Shown here piece by piece: positions 9,809 through 18,774 of a stretch of DNA of 53,661 nucleotides. A model generated the notes under the pieces. It saw nothing but the letters and a program-made list of their open reading frames with translations. It made no database searches and was not told the origin of the DNA. The position numbers and the translations under genes are program-made. Location: assembly GCA_002722705.1 (NCBI GenBank), contig PBMP01000111.1:1-53661 (forward strand). The letters run 5' to 3'. How positions within the stretch are numbered: position 1 is the first letter of the stretch; each line of letters starts with the position of its first letter. The DNA comes from Pseudobdellovibrionaceae bacterium (lineage in GTDB: Bacteria; Bdellovibrionota; UBA1018; UBA6935).

Positions 9809-10945
9809 TTACTCTGCGGTTTTCCCTCGAACACAAATCATTGTTTGAGCTTCAGTTGCAGGAGACCACTGAGGAATCTCTACGTTCTGAGACGCTTGAG
9901 AAGTCTTCAAGATCGAGTTGAATTCAGAAGTCATTTTTTTATACGAGTTATGACTTTTGATCATCGCTGGAAACTTCTTTGAGGTTTGTTTTAAAACCGC
10001 ATCAAGTTCTTCTAATTGTTGATTGAGGGTAGAGAGACTGTCTTCAGCTTCAGAAATCACACTGAGGTTTGCTACTGACATTCCTTCATAAGTTCCCTTT
10101 GGAACAACTCGGTCTGGAGTTTCAACAATGATTCTTCCGAATTTTGAGAAATTTGCATATTCATAAGAGTGAGTTTCTTTGTCGTTTTGGTATTCGTCAT
10201 ATCCTGCAAAGTTTGCGTTACTGAGTTCACAAGGAACATCCATTCGGAGTTCATTTTCAACCGTCATAATACATCGATGGATATGATCGACTTCTGCGAT
10301 CTCTCCATCAAGAGTGGTAATTCCATCTTCTGTTCTTTGTAGACCTGGGTTAATCACCTGAACAACGATTCCATTGGGTTGAAAAGACTCATCTCCGAGT
10401 TTTCCAACGACATCAAATCCTTCTTCAAACGCACCTTTCTCTGGTTGAGCACAAGTAATGAGTGCTTGTGTTGGATCAATGAGTACACTGCTTGCGGGAA
10501 CAGGAGTGATTTCATTTCTTTCTGGATTAATTCCAGCTTGCTTTGAGATCCGACCTTCTAGGGTATCATCGTATTCGTAATGATTTGCATCAAAACTATC
10601 GGATGAATTTGATACCGCTGAATTTTGATCAATTGAATTTCCTAAAGAAGAACCATCACTGTTAGTTCCGTTGTCGTTATTTCCAGTTTGGTTTTCGTTT
10701 ATTTGGGAGGAATCGCTCGACGAGAGTGATGAATCTCCGTCCACCCCATTTTTTTGATCTTTATTTTTGTCATCACAAGGACATTTCTTTTTAGCTTTTT
10801 GTGCATAAACGACAGAAGCTTGTTGAGCTTGGGGGTCTTGTCCTTCGTTTTTATTGACATTGCCACCACTTCTTGCACAGCCTGTTGATAAGACCAGTGT
10901 AGTTAAAATGGTCATGATTAAGAGTTTATTTCTATTCGTTTTCAT
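9809..10945 (-). CDS. Lipoprotein, third gene of a three-lipoprotein operon
   Basis: The 378-residue product has a lipoprotein signal (MKTNRNKLLIMTILTTLVLS, lipobox LSTGC). An Asp/Asn/Ser-rich low-complexity linker follows (about residues 25-125), with a Cys pair in KKCPCDDKNKDQ. The globular part begins near TCAQPEKGAFEEGF (about 165). It contains HRCIMTVENELRMDVPCEL and ends in TMICVRGKTAE. The placing of Cys residues matches the gene at 11647 (TCRSANEKEFEEA, FHCSLKVGG, ACQFKEI, GMICEAQ), so the two are probably paralogues. AGAGG lies six bases before the ATG, and the ATG overlaps the stop of the preceding gene by four bases. No enzymatic motif is visible. A cell-surface or periplasmic binding role is plausible but unproven. 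Confidence 0.8.
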   Translation of the reverse strand: MKTNRNKLLIMTILTTLVLSTGCARSGGNVNKNEGQDPQAQQASVVYAQKAKKKCPCDDKNKDQKNGVDGDSSLSSSDSSQINENQTGNNDNGTNSDGSSLGNSIDQNSAVSNSSDSFDANHYEYDDTLEGRISKQAGINPERNEITPVPASSVLIDPTQALITCAQPEKGAFEEGFDVVGKLGDESFQPNGIVVQVINPGLQRTEDGITTLDGEIAEVDHIHRCIMTVENELRMDVPCELSNANFAGYDEYQNDKETHSYEYANFSKFGRIIVETPDRVVPKGTYEGMSVANLSVISEAEDSLSTLNQQLEELDAVLKQTSKKFPAMIKSHNSYKKMTSEFNSILKTSQASQNVEIPQWSPATEAQTMICVRGKTAE

Positions 10946-11637
10946 AATGAGCCTCTTGATAGGTTCAACGTGGGTTGATTGTTAAAAAGAAAGTTTTCTT
11001 TCATCGCGTTTAAATGGTTTTTAATTTCAATTCCTAAAGGAAGATTTGAGCATTCTCCTGATGTTGGACAATGAAAAGAGCATTCCATTTGAAGTTGATC
11101 TTTCACAAAAGATCTCCCGGAAGCCGCTGACTGAAAACTATAATAGGTTCCAGTAGTGTTTTCGTTTTCATATCCTTGATTCAAGTCAATGATAGCCGTT
11201 TTGAAACTTGAATTTTGTACCGTGTGAACTTCCAAACTTAAGTGTTGTTTTTCGTCTTCAGTATTGAGTACAGCACTATTCACAGTACAGAGACTGCTTC
11301 CTTCTCCGTAAGCGGTTCTCCATGAACAATCCCAAACTTGATCATCTGAGGTTCTAAGAATACTTAAAACAGGAAGTTCTTTTGCAGAAGGAGCTTCTTT
11401 GAAACAAACAATACCCGCTTGCGGTTCATTTTTGATTTCTTCCTTTTCTTCAGGACGAGGGGGAAGAGGAAGAGGCGCTTGGGCAACAGAAGGAGAGGGG
11501 GGTTGTGCCTCTTCTGTGTTGTTGGTTGCAGGCTTGTTCTTCGTTGGATCATCTTTTTTGACCTGAGAAGAACCTGCTCCTGAGCAACCAGCAAGCGATA
11601 AACAAATGAGAATCAAAGGGGTATTGAATTTCAACAT
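10942..11637 (-). CDS. Lipoprotein, second gene of a three-lipoprotein operon
   Basis: This is a 231-residue lipoprotein with signal MLKFNTPLILICLSLAGC and lipobox LAGC. A Pro/Lys/Glu-rich linker (about 25-75) precedes a small globular domain with at least six Cys: GIVCFKEAPS, QVWDCSWRTAYGEGSSLC, and MECSFHCPTSGEC. The first part of the domain matches the Cys spacing of its two operon neighbours. The last Cys cluster is unique to it. It ends NLSRGSL, with the TGA stop overlapping the next ATG. The start codon lies 9 bases from the upstream gene. The function is unknown; disulfide-stabilised surface lipoprotein is the most I can say. Confidence 0.78.
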   Translation of the reverse strand: MLKFNTPLILICLSLAGCSGAGSSQVKKDDPTKNKPATNNTEEAQPPSPSVAQAPLPLPPRPEEKEEIKNEPQAGIVCFKEAPSAKELPVLSILRTSDDQVWDCSWRTAYGEGSSLCTVNSAVLNTEDEKQHLSLEVHTVQNSSFKTAIIDLNQGYENENTTGTYYSFQSAASGRSFVKDQLQMECSFHCPTSGECSNLPLGIEIKNHLNAMKENFLFNNQPTLNLSRGSL

Positions 11638-11646
11638 AATAGGTTC

Positions 11647-12486
11647 CTATTGGGCCTCGCAAATCATTCCTTGTGGAGCGGCTTCATTTTCTAGCTTAAG
11701 AACAGCACCTAAGAACTCTTTTCCATCTAAAGAAAGAGGGTGAGTCAGGACAGAAATTCCAATTCCTGGTTCAAAGTCAAAGCTGCTGATGTCAGAATTT
11801 TTGATAGTAATTCCCTGTGGAGTTTGTTGACCTGCAGGAATTTCTTTGAATTGACATGCTTCCGATCTTTCTTGTCCTCCAACTTTAAGAGAACAATGAA
11901 AAGAATCCTCAGAGAGTTCAGTAATTGTTGCTGTAGCATCTGAGTTTAGAGTCAACATCATTTGAAGGGCTCTGATTTGCTCATCCATTTTTGCAGCTTC
12001 TTCAAATTCTTTTTCATTTGCGCTTCGACAAGTATAAAGAGGTATTCCATCAACCGCAGGAACCTCTTCAAGAGGAGTTTCTTCTGGTTGATTTGCCTCG
12101 ATCGGAGCTACTTCTTCAGGAGTCTCAGCTGGTAGGCTGTCTGAATGATGAGGCTGGCCTTCAAGAAGTGGAGGATGTGTAGCTGTTTCATTTTCATTCA
12201 TCTCTGAAGAAGGTTGAGCAGTCTCTTGTTTTGCAACAGGTGTGACTGATTCTGTATTTTGATCTTCGGTCACTCTTTCAGGAAGAGACTCATCGCAATC
12301 ACAGTCTTCATCTTGAGCCAATTGAGTCTGCTCAGCTGCTTTTCTTTGAGCTTCTTCTTGGGCGGCCTTTTGAGCTGCTTTTTGTGCTTCTGCTTCTTTT
12401 TTCTCTGCTGCATGTCTTGATGAATCAATATTTGCGCATGCGGAAACAAGCGCTAAAACAGATAACAACACGAATGTTTTTTTCAT
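11647..12486 (-). CDS. Lipoprotein, first gene of a three-lipoprotein operon
   Basis: The ATG at 12484-12486 is chosen over an in-frame ATG at 12495. GGAGG then sits nine bases upstream, whereas the earlier ATG abuts it directly. The product starts MKKTFVLLSVLALVSAC, a textbook lipoprotein signal. It continues with an Ala/Glu/Lys-rich, probably helical stretch (about 20-55), a Cys pair in DEDCDCDESLPE, and a Pro/Glu-rich linker to about residue 145. The C-terminal domain runs from LYTCRSANEKEFEEA through FHCSLKVGGQERSEACQF to GMICEAQ. Its Cys arrangement matches the gene at 9809. A 17-base perfect palindrome just upstream may control the operon. Confidence 0.82.
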   Translation of the reverse strand: MKKTFVLLSVLALVSACANIDSSRHAAEKKEAEAQKAAQKAAQEEAQRKAAEQTQLAQDEDCDCDESLPERVTEDQNTESVTPVAKQETAQPSSEMNENETATHPPLLEGQPHHSDSLPAETPEEVAPIEANQPEETPLEEVPAVDGIPLYTCRSANEKEFEEAAKMDEQIRALQMMLTLNSDATATITELSEDSFHCSLKVGGQERSEACQFKEIPAGQQTPQGITIKNSDISSFDFEPGIGISVLTHPLSLDGKEFLGAVLKLENEAAPQGMICEAQ

Positions 12487-12521
12487 TTGGTACATCCTCC
12501 GAAAGAGTCGTTAAAATTTTT

Positions 12522-12538
12522 ATAATGCATTGCATTAT
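12522..12538. promoter_or_regulatory. 17-base palindrome upstream of the lipoprotein operon
   Basis: ATAATGCA (12522-12529) and TGCATTAT (12531-12538) form a perfect inverted repeat around one base. It lies 36 bases before the start of the first lipoprotein gene and overlaps a TATAAA box on the leftward strand. That position suits a repressor operator. No regulator gene lies next to it. Confidence 0.35.
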
Positions 12539-12640
12539 TTAGTGTGAGTTATTTACCAATTCTTATCTTTGAAGTCAAGTATTCTTGTATTTTTATACAC
12601 TAATAAAAACAATTACTTATAGAATAAATGAAAATTTTAG

Positions 12641-13729
12641 TTACTGGTCTGCAGTAATAAATAGGTTTGGACAACCCATGAGTTCATATCCATTTGCTGT
12701 TTTTAAAAGCGTTCCTACTTGATCAGAGATCAATGCAAGTTTCTCTTGGGCAGAAATGTCTCTAAAAGCTCTCATAAATTCTTCTCTAAAGACTCTTTTA
12801 AGCCATTCATTCATGACTCGATCAGGACTATATTTACGATGAGTGTGTTGAGCAGATTGAAGTGCTTCAATATCCATGAGAACAGCTTGAGACGCGATCA
12901 TGAGGAGTCGAAATTTTATTTCGTTTTCATTTTTAACTTTATTACGTTCTGGAAATTCAAAAATAGATGCGTTTAAATCATCTAAGAATCCAGTCCATTT
13001 TGAGATCATTTGTTTGTGATTAAATTTTGCAAGTTTCGCAATTGCTGTTTGAATGGTTTTGGGCTGGGGATAGCCATGAAGTGCTGCAAGTCTTTGAGTT
13101 TCTAATAGAAGTTGTTCTGATAGATTCAAGAGTTTTTGATCTTGTCTCACTAGAATTTCTCCACCGTGTTCAAAGAATAATGAAAAAATTCGATCTGCAG
13201 ATGCAATCATTCTTCTAAGCTCTTGATTAAAAACTTTGATGTAATCATCAAGGGTGGCTTTTGAAATCCTTTCATAAATTCGAGCAGAGTTATGTCTGAG
13301 GTTGAGATGGCGCTCGTTTAAAGATTTCTGAATTTCATTCTTTTTTTGAATGAGACTTTCAAGCTCTCTTAGATTTAACTGAGTCATTGTTAGAAGGATC
13401 TGAAGATAATCGAGTCTGTTTTTGGCGAACTCTTTATGTTCTGAGCGTACCGTTGAGTTAGCCAAAATCGATCCCATTCTTATAGCGCTCTGCCGTGCTT
13501 TTTGAATCCAAGCTTCAAGTTCTAATTGTGGAAGATAAGGAAAAACTGTGGGGGCATTAGTTCCTTTGGGAGCATCAATTACCTTTTGGATATCATTCAA
13601 TTGTTTCTCTACTTGCTTGAATTTTGAAAGGGAATCATCAGCCCGTCCCTGAATTCCAATAAAGAAGACAATTACCCAAAGAATAAACAGAAAGCTTCGT
13701 CGAATAGAAGTTGAAGTAAAAAATTTCAT
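12641..13729 (-). CDS. Secreted alpha-helical protein of unknown function
   Basis: The 362-residue product has an N-terminal hydrophobic segment (FLFILWVIVFFIGIQGRA) that reads as a signal peptide cleaved near residue 30. The rest is strongly helical and charged, with heptad-like Leu/Ile spacing. Examples are LREL ESLIQKKNEIQKSL around residue 120 and LLNLSEQLLLETQRL around 200, suggesting a bundle or coiled coil. It ends in YELMGCPNLFITADQ. The GCP-x-x-F ending resembles the SGCPMIFLGS tail of the secreted protein at 25863. I recognise no family. It stands alone, with AT-rich gaps on both sides. Confidence 0.75.
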   Translation of the reverse strand: MKFFTSTSIRRSFLFILWVIVFFIGIQGRADDSLSKFKQVEKQLNDIQKVIDAPKGTNAPTVFPYLPQLELEAWIQKARQSAIRMGSILANSTVRSEHKEFAKNRLDYLQILLTMTQLNLRELESLIQKKNEIQKSLNERHLNLRHNSARIYERISKATLDDYIKVFNQELRRMIASADRIFSLFFEHGGEILVRQDQKLLNLSEQLLLETQRLAALHGYPQPKTIQTAIAKLAKFNHKQMISKWTGFLDDLNASIFEFPERNKVKNENEIKFRLLMIASQAVLMDIEALQSAQHTHRKYSPDRVMNEWLKRVFREEFMRAFRDISAQEKLALISDQVGTLLKTANGYELMGCPNLFITADQ

Positions 13730-13809
13730 AATGCGATGTATAACTAAAGCTGATTTTAACTGTCAAGCATATTCTTGTGTGGAATACGTCCTCTAAAAAG
13801 AACTTCATT

Positions 13810-15825
13810 TTACTTTAGTCCCATCCATAGGGTTTCGCAGGTCTTTTCCTCGCTAGATCGCTCTTTTTCTAAGGCTTTAATAAACTCAGAATTTGGGGAT
13901 AGAACACCCACTTCACTTAAGGAAAATCCAATTCCTTGTTTCTTTGCTTCTTTTTGAAGAGCAAGCCAGAATTCTGAGGGAGAGTAAAAGATCGCCGATG
14001 CATGCATTTTTTTTCCCTCAGCGTAGGTCCCAGTTCCCATGAGTCGATCAGTTGGGATGATCTCCTTTTTAATTTCTGTACTTGATGGAACACGCTTTTC
14101 TTTTTTTATCCACGAAAGAACAAGCTCAATTGCATCTGATTGGAGTGCGGATTTAAATTCGGGAGTCATATTTGATCCGTTAATTTGAACTTCTGTTAAG
14201 GAAAATCCAATTCCTTGTTTTTTTGCTTCTTTTTGAAGAGCAAGCCAGAATTCTGAGGGAGAGTAAAAGATCGCCGATGCATGCATTTGTTTTCCCTCAG
14301 CGTAGTATCCAGTTCCCATGAGTCGATCAGTTGCGATGATCTCCTTTTTAATTTCTGTACTTAATGGAATACGCCCTTCTTTTTTTATCCACGAAAGAAC
14401 AAGCTCAATTGCATCTGATTGGAGTGCGGATTTAAATTCAGGAGTCATATTTGATCCGCTGATTTGAACATCTGTTAAGGAAAATCTAATTCCTTGTTTT
14501 TTTGCTTCTTTTCGAATAGAAAGCCAGGCTTCTGATGCAGATTTAAAAATCGCTTTTTTATGATATTTCTTTCCAGCAGAATATTCAGAGTCACCAAATA
14601 GCTTACTTGTACGGAGACCCATTGATCTAAAATCAGAAGTTTTTGGGATTTGATGATTTTCTTTTATCCAGTGGATAATAAGAGCAACCGCTTCTCGTTG
14701 ACTTTGATAACGCTTTTGTCTTTCTTCATGTGTCTTGTGGTCAGGGGTTATCTTTTTAGAAGAATTTAATAAATAAGTGAGGTGATTTCTTTTGATAAAA
14801 TCTTCAAGTCCACTGACTGAAATTTTAAGGTCAGATGCGAATTCAGAAATAGATTTATTTCGATGAGTGAGTAAAAAAATAAGAACCGTATTTTTGACTA
14901 ATTTTCCATTTAACTTTAGAGGTCCTAAAAGAGGATCTATGACTTCTTTTTCACCTCTATTTTGTATTTTTGTTAATCCAAGTGTGGAGAGTTTTGATGA
15001 AACCGATTGAGCAGTTCGATAGTCCTGATCATTTGGAGTGGTCGCTGCAAGTTCATTGAGTTGATCAGCAATTTCTTGGTGTGTTTTTCCTTGAAAGCGA
15101 AAAATGACAAGCAGCTGCTCCTCAAAATACGCTTTACCTTGATAAGATAAAATTCGATTCCATGAAATTCCACGGTTTTCTAAATGAAGATGATGCTTTA
15201 TAAAAGATTTTGATTGGTTTTCAGGGGAGTGATCTAGATAAGGTTTCCATTCTTCGACCAATGAGATTCCAAGAATACCTAAATCTCTGTAGACTTCTGC
15301 TTCAGTTAAAGAAAGTTCACTTGCCATTTGGGGAACACTTAGGGTGAGTAAGTTATTTTTATAATAAGAATACCGTTTGGCAATCGGATGTTGAGATTTT
15401 AAAAATTCATTTCGATTGAGGGTGAGAAGCCGGTGTGCAACTTGATTTGAATTTCCGATTCCTGCAATGTCTCCATCAAAAACATCGATTCCGTAATAGA
15501 TAAAAACATCAAAAGCCTCTAAAGGGGTTAATTTCCATTTTTGAGAAAAGAGATCTAAATCTCGAAACTCAGGTGCGAGCTCAAAAAGATTTAATACATC
15601 GTTTTCAAAATCCCGAAGTCCGTTTGGAATTTGAGAATCATATGGATCTGGATCAAATTGAGTTCGAACTTTTGCGATGGGATCTTGAGCTTCAGTCGTT
15701 AAAGAAGAATGAATGGCTTGAAGGTAAGTCTTTTTTAATCGGGGATCTAAAAAGTCAATCGGATTAACTGCTTGAGAAAGATTAATCCCTGCAAGAATAA
15801 GAGAAAAGTAGACTTTTAAAAACAT
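13810..15825 (-). CDS. Exported protein with three 93-residue tandem repeats
   Basis: The 671-residue product begins MFLKVYFSLILAGINLSQA, a likely signal peptide. The middle contains several segments that look like helix-turn-helix or sigma-region-4 patterns: MASELSLTEAEVYRDLGILG, THQEIADQLNELA, and ISEFASDLKISVSGLEDFIK. The C-terminal ~290 residues hold three tandem repeats of 93 residues, the last two nearly identical. The repeat core reads AIELVLSWIKKE, then P-ST-EIKKEI, LMGTG-YAEGK-MHASAIF, and YSPSEFWLALQKEAKKQG. The layout (hydrophobic helix, Pro, then a Trp-containing helix) resembles DNA-binding repeats seen near homing endonucleases. That similarity is an impression, and it conflicts with export. 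If the signal reading is wrong, the protein is probably a cytoplasmic DNA-binding protein. Confidence 0.75.
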   Translation of the reverse strand: MFLKVYFSLILAGINLSQAVNPIDFLDPRLKKTYLQAIHSSLTTEAQDPIAKVRTQFDPDPYDSQIPNGLRDFENDVLNLFELAPEFRDLDLFSQKWKLTPLEAFDVFIYYGIDVFDGDIAGIGNSNQVAHRLLTLNRNEFLKSQHPIAKRYSYYKNNLLTLSVPQMASELSLTEAEVYRDLGILGISLVEEWKPYLDHSPENQSKSFIKHHLHLENRGISWNRILSYQGKAYFEEQLLVIFRFQGKTHQEIADQLNELAATTPNDQDYRTAQSVSSKLSTLGLTKIQNRGEKEVIDPLLGPLKLNGKLVKNTVLIFLLTHRNKSISEFASDLKISVSGLEDFIKRNHLTYLLNSSKKITPDHKTHEERQKRYQSQREAVALIIHWIKENHQIPKTSDFRSMGLRTSKLFGDSEYSAGKKYHKKAIFKSASEAWLSIRKEAKKQGIRFSLTDVQISGSNMTPEFKSALQSDAIELVLSWIKKEGRIPLSTEIKKEIIATDRLMGTGYYAEGKQMHASAIFYSPSEFWLALQKEAKKQGIGFSLTEVQINGSNMTPEFKSALQSDAIELVLSWIKKEKRVPSSTEIKKEIIPTDRLMGTGTYAEGKKMHASAIFYSPSEFWLALQKEAKKQGIGFSLSEVGVLSPNSEFIKALEKERSSEEKTCETLWMGLK
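13921..14757 (-). repeat. Three tandem 279-base coding repeats
   Basis: The sequence GGAAAATC recurs at 13921, 14200 and 14479, exactly 279 bases (93 codons) apart. Copies at 13921-14199 and 14200-14478 are nearly identical at DNA level, so they arose recently or are kept alike by conversion. The third copy, 14479-14757, is clearly diverged but keeps the frame and the EAKKQG boundary. Confidence 0.9.
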
Positions 15826-15946
15826 GACTGTTTTTATCTGTTAAACATGTATGCGTCAAGTCAAAATAAAAGAAAGGAAGAACCCGTTGTACTTCAGACC
15901 TGAATCCGGGAATTAAGTATTTTAATTTATTGAAATCAATATGTTT

Positions 15947-16279
15947 TTATATTTCATTCGGGGTTTCAAGAAGTGGGATTCCTTGCTCTACAGATATTTT
16001 AAATAGAAGATCAAAATCAAAAATACCTGTTGTGTGATGATCGCTAAAATGAATGGCCAGCGCATATCGACCGATAGGGCGTATTGATGTCACTCGAATA
16101 TCAGGAGAGATTGATTTTCGAGAAATTATTCTTTCTCCAGAATGTTCGTCGACACAAACTGCGCAAGGGCATTGAAATCTCATTTCAAAATAAGCAATTC
16201 GATAGGAATCACCGGTGTTCCACTTTAGGAAAGCAGAAATGGCGTCATGTGGTTTGATTTCAAGGAGTTCTGGCTTCAT
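15947..16279 (-). CDS. DUF971 domain protein
   Basis: The start is placed at the ATG at 16277-16279, five bases after the stop of the exporter gene. A longer ORF to 16360 would overlap that gene by 76 bases and adds unrelated residues. The 110-residue product has the DUF971 (gamma-butyrobetaine-hydroxylase-like N-terminal) pattern: a Cys cluster CPCAVCVDEHSG, then ISPDIRVTSIRPIGRYALAI, FSDHHTTGIFDFDLL, and the tail. The domain probably binds a metal through the Cys cluster. It is often found fused to or near Fe-S carrier (Mrp/ApbC) proteins. Here it follows an MMPL exporter, and the pairing does not itself explain a role. Confidence 0.85.
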   Translation of the reverse strand: MKPELLEIKPHDAISAFLKWNTGDSYRIAYFEMRFQCPCAVCVDEHSGERIISRKSISPDIRVTSIRPIGRYALAIHFSDHHTTGIFDFDLLFKISVEQGIPLLETPNEI

Positions 16280-16284
16280 ATTTT

Positions 16285-18738
16285 TTATCGTGTTTTGAGT
16301 CTTTTTAAGTTTCGGTAACGAATATAGGCAGGAAGTGCCAAAATTGCAGCTAAAAGGCAAGTAATTTCCCCGGCAACGGCTAAAACCCCAAAGCTTACAA
16401 AAGCTTGATTACTTGCCAAAATCAGAGATCCATATCCAACAATCGTGGTGAGGCTAGCAAGTCCAACTGCACCTCCAGTATCTCGAATTACATGTAGAAT
16501 AGTTTTCTTTCTTTCTAAACGATATCTTTGAAAAATATTTACACCGTAATCCACTCCAATTCCAAAGGTGATGGGAAGTGCAATAAAATTTAAAAAATTA
16601 ATTTTCCAATCAAAAAGAAGAATGAGACCAGCTAACCAGGAGACCCCTAATAAAAGAGCAAAAAGAATAAAAATAATTGTATTTAAATTTCTAAAAAGGA
16701 GAACCACTAAAAGACAAACAGCGAGAAAAGCAAAAAGGGTTGCTTTTGGACCATCTATTTGAATACTTTCTAGCATATCAGAAGTAATAGGAAGCTGACC
16801 TGCTACAGGTGATCCGGGACTCACTGAATCCGTAATTTCTCTTAAATCTGAAATGAAGTGATTTAGTTTTTTTGGACTCCAAAACGCACTTTTTAAGGGA
16901 GGTTCGACGAGAACGAGTTTTCCAATTGAACCATCTTTTTCCCTAAATTTTTGTCGAACAAGTGGAGGAAGGTCTTGTGGAGTGACACGGTGACGAGGAA
17001 TGGATTCGATCAAAGCCTTCGCCTGTTTTCTTTGTTCCAGAGGAAGTTGTTCTATAATTGAATTTGGAAGTCTTTCTCTAATTTCTTTTGCAATTTTAAA
17101 ATTTTCTTCTTGGTTTTTTGGAAGAAAATCAGCGAGGCTTCTGACTCCTGCAATCAGAGTTTCTTCTCCTTCTTTTTCTATTTTAGCTTCAATCTTTTCT
17201 CTGATCGTTGTTGCTTCTTCGGTCGTTTTTGTAAGAATTACCACCGGAGAAAGGTCTCGATCAAAAACTTGGTCTAGGTAACGAGTAAGATATCCAGATC
17301 CGGATTCCATACTTTTTTTATCTCGAAGTTTTGCAAGATTAGTCTCAAGGTATGGAGTTTTATTAGTGACTACAAGATACATTGATCCGGTGGTTAATAA
17401 AACAGCAGTAATCCAAATTCCTCGAGGCCAGTGACGAACGAGATAAATCATGGATTGTGTAAAAAAAGCCGGGATCTTATTTCTTTTTTTGATTTTAAGG
17501 AGTTTCCAGCGATGGAGGAGTGTGAGGTACGCGGGAAGAAGGGTAAAAGCACTAATCCAACAAAGAACCATTCCTGTGAGTCCGATCTTCCCAAACTGGT
17601 TAAATCCCCTAAAACTAGTGAGCATTAAAGAACCATAAGCGAGTCCTGCTGCGAGAGCTGCAGTCCAGGTCGCTGTCGTTGTTTTACTCATTGCCAGTTC
17701 AAGTGCTGTAATATGAGGTTGGTTTTGTTTTCTTTCCTCAATGTATCGAGCAAGGAGCATGATTCCAAAATTAATTCCGTTTCCAATCACAATCGCTCCT
17801 AAGAACGCTGTGTTTGCATTGAGATAGCCCACCATAAAATAGGCAAGTCCGAATGTCCAAAGAGTCCCAAAAAGGAGACTTCCTAACAGAGCAAAGGTTG
17901 CCCAAAAAGTACCAAAGTAAAGAAGCATGGCAAGGGTAGTAATGACAACAACAATCACGGTAGAGAGTTCAAGATCCGCAATGAGAGAGGCCTGTTCCTC
18001 AATTACATTTTGAACTCCTCCAGTGTACTTAATTTCAATATTTTTTGAGTATCGAGATGGATTAAGTTTTTTGATTGCTTTCAACACTTCTTTTTTAAGT
18101 GTCATCATTCCTTCAACACCTGAGTTTTTTCCAGGGAGGTTGATCAAAGCAACTCGTAAAGTTTCATCGTCGGTCGCATAGTAACCTTCAGGAAACTTTG
18201 AAAAACTGGAGGTTTTTAAGTCGTACTTTTTTTTCAATGCGAGAAGGTCCAAAGAGGGTTCAGAAAGCTCTCTTGAACTAAAGATATTTAAAGGATTGTA
18301 TAATTCTTTTTCATAATTGATGCGATCGCGGATGTAATCTCGGATTTTTTTTAAATCTCGTGTATCCATGTAAATCGCTCTTCGATTTTCAAAATACTTT
18401 AATTCTCGATCAATTTTATATTCTATTCCAGCAATGATTTCAGGAGGAACTTTTTTTAACTCCCGAGCAAGATCATCAACGAACCTTTTTGAAGCTTTGG
18501 TGTCAGGAGAAAAAATAAGAACCGCGAGATTATCTGTTGAATTTAGTCTGTTTTTGATTTCGTCCAGATCAATAACGCTTCTAGCGGTTGTTGGGAGAAG
18601 CTCCTCGAGTTCTGTTCTCAAATTCTTATAAAGTTCAACAGTATAGAAACCAGAATAGACGGAGATCCCTAGTCCGATGAGTGAAATCAAAACAGCATAT
18701 TTTTGGATGAGACGAGAGAATGTTTTCACAAGCTTCAT
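16285..18738 (-). CDS. MMPL/RND-family exporter
   Basis: The 817-residue inner-membrane protein has the RND half-repeat layout. A first membrane helix (about 12-32) is followed by a periplasmic domain to about 225. A block of five to six helices follows (AMLLYFGTFWATFALLGSLL, then LLARYIEER, to FTLLPAYLTLLHRW). A seventh helix (GIWITAVLLTTGSMYLVV) precedes a second periplasmic domain. A last helix block includes FNFIALPITFGIGVDYGVNI, the conserved proton-relay region. The family includes HpnN-type hopanoid and MmpL-type lipid exporters. The divergent neighbour at 18775 is an Mla-type lipid permease, so a lipid substrate is likely by context. The downstream DUF971 gene is probably in the same transcript. 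Confidence 0.9.
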   Translation of the reverse strand: MKLVKTFSRLIQKYAVLISLIGLGISVYSGFYTVELYKNLRTELEELLPTTARSVIDLDEIKNRLNSTDNLAVLIFSPDTKASKRFVDDLARELKKVPPEIIAGIEYKIDRELKYFENRRAIYMDTRDLKKIRDYIRDRINYEKELYNPLNIFSSRELSEPSLDLLALKKKYDLKTSSFSKFPEGYYATDDETLRVALINLPGKNSGVEGMMTLKKEVLKAIKKLNPSRYSKNIEIKYTGGVQNVIEEQASLIADLELSTVIVVVITTLAMLLYFGTFWATFALLGSLLFGTLWTFGLAYFMVGYLNANTAFLGAIVIGNGINFGIMLLARYIEERKQNQPHITALELAMSKTTTATWTAALAAGLAYGSLMLTSFRGFNQFGKIGLTGMVLCWISAFTLLPAYLTLLHRWKLLKIKKRNKIPAFFTQSMIYLVRHWPRGIWITAVLLTTGSMYLVVTNKTPYLETNLAKLRDKKSMESGSGYLTRYLDQVFDRDLSPVVILTKTTEEATTIREKIEAKIEKEGEETLIAGVRSLADFLPKNQEENFKIAKEIRERLPNSIIEQLPLEQRKQAKALIESIPRHRVTPQDLPPLVRQKFREKDGSIGKLVLVEPPLKSAFWSPKKLNHFISDLREITDSVSPGSPVAGQLPITSDMLESIQIDGPKATLFAFLAVCLLVVLLFRNLNTIIFILFALLLGVSWLAGLILLFDWKINFLNFIALPITFGIGVDYGVNIFQRYRLERKKTILHVIRDTGGAVGLASLTTIVGYGSLILASNQAFVSFGVLAVAGEITCLLAAILALPAYIRYRNLKRLKTR

Positions 18739-18774
18739 GAATACCCCGAATTCAATCGAATGAGGAGTCCTTCG

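Noticed and set aside
13921..14757. CRISPR array or other repeat system
   Set aside because: The three 279-base units are in-frame coding repeats with no spacers.
16280..16360. Extended N-terminus for the DUF971 protein
   Set aside because: The extra 27 codons lie inside the exporter gene and encode no part of the domain.
18703..18774. Extended N-terminus for the MlaE-type gene
   Set aside because: It would overlap the divergent exporter's start, and the extra residues do not look like the family. A TTG with a good ribosome site follows at 18775.
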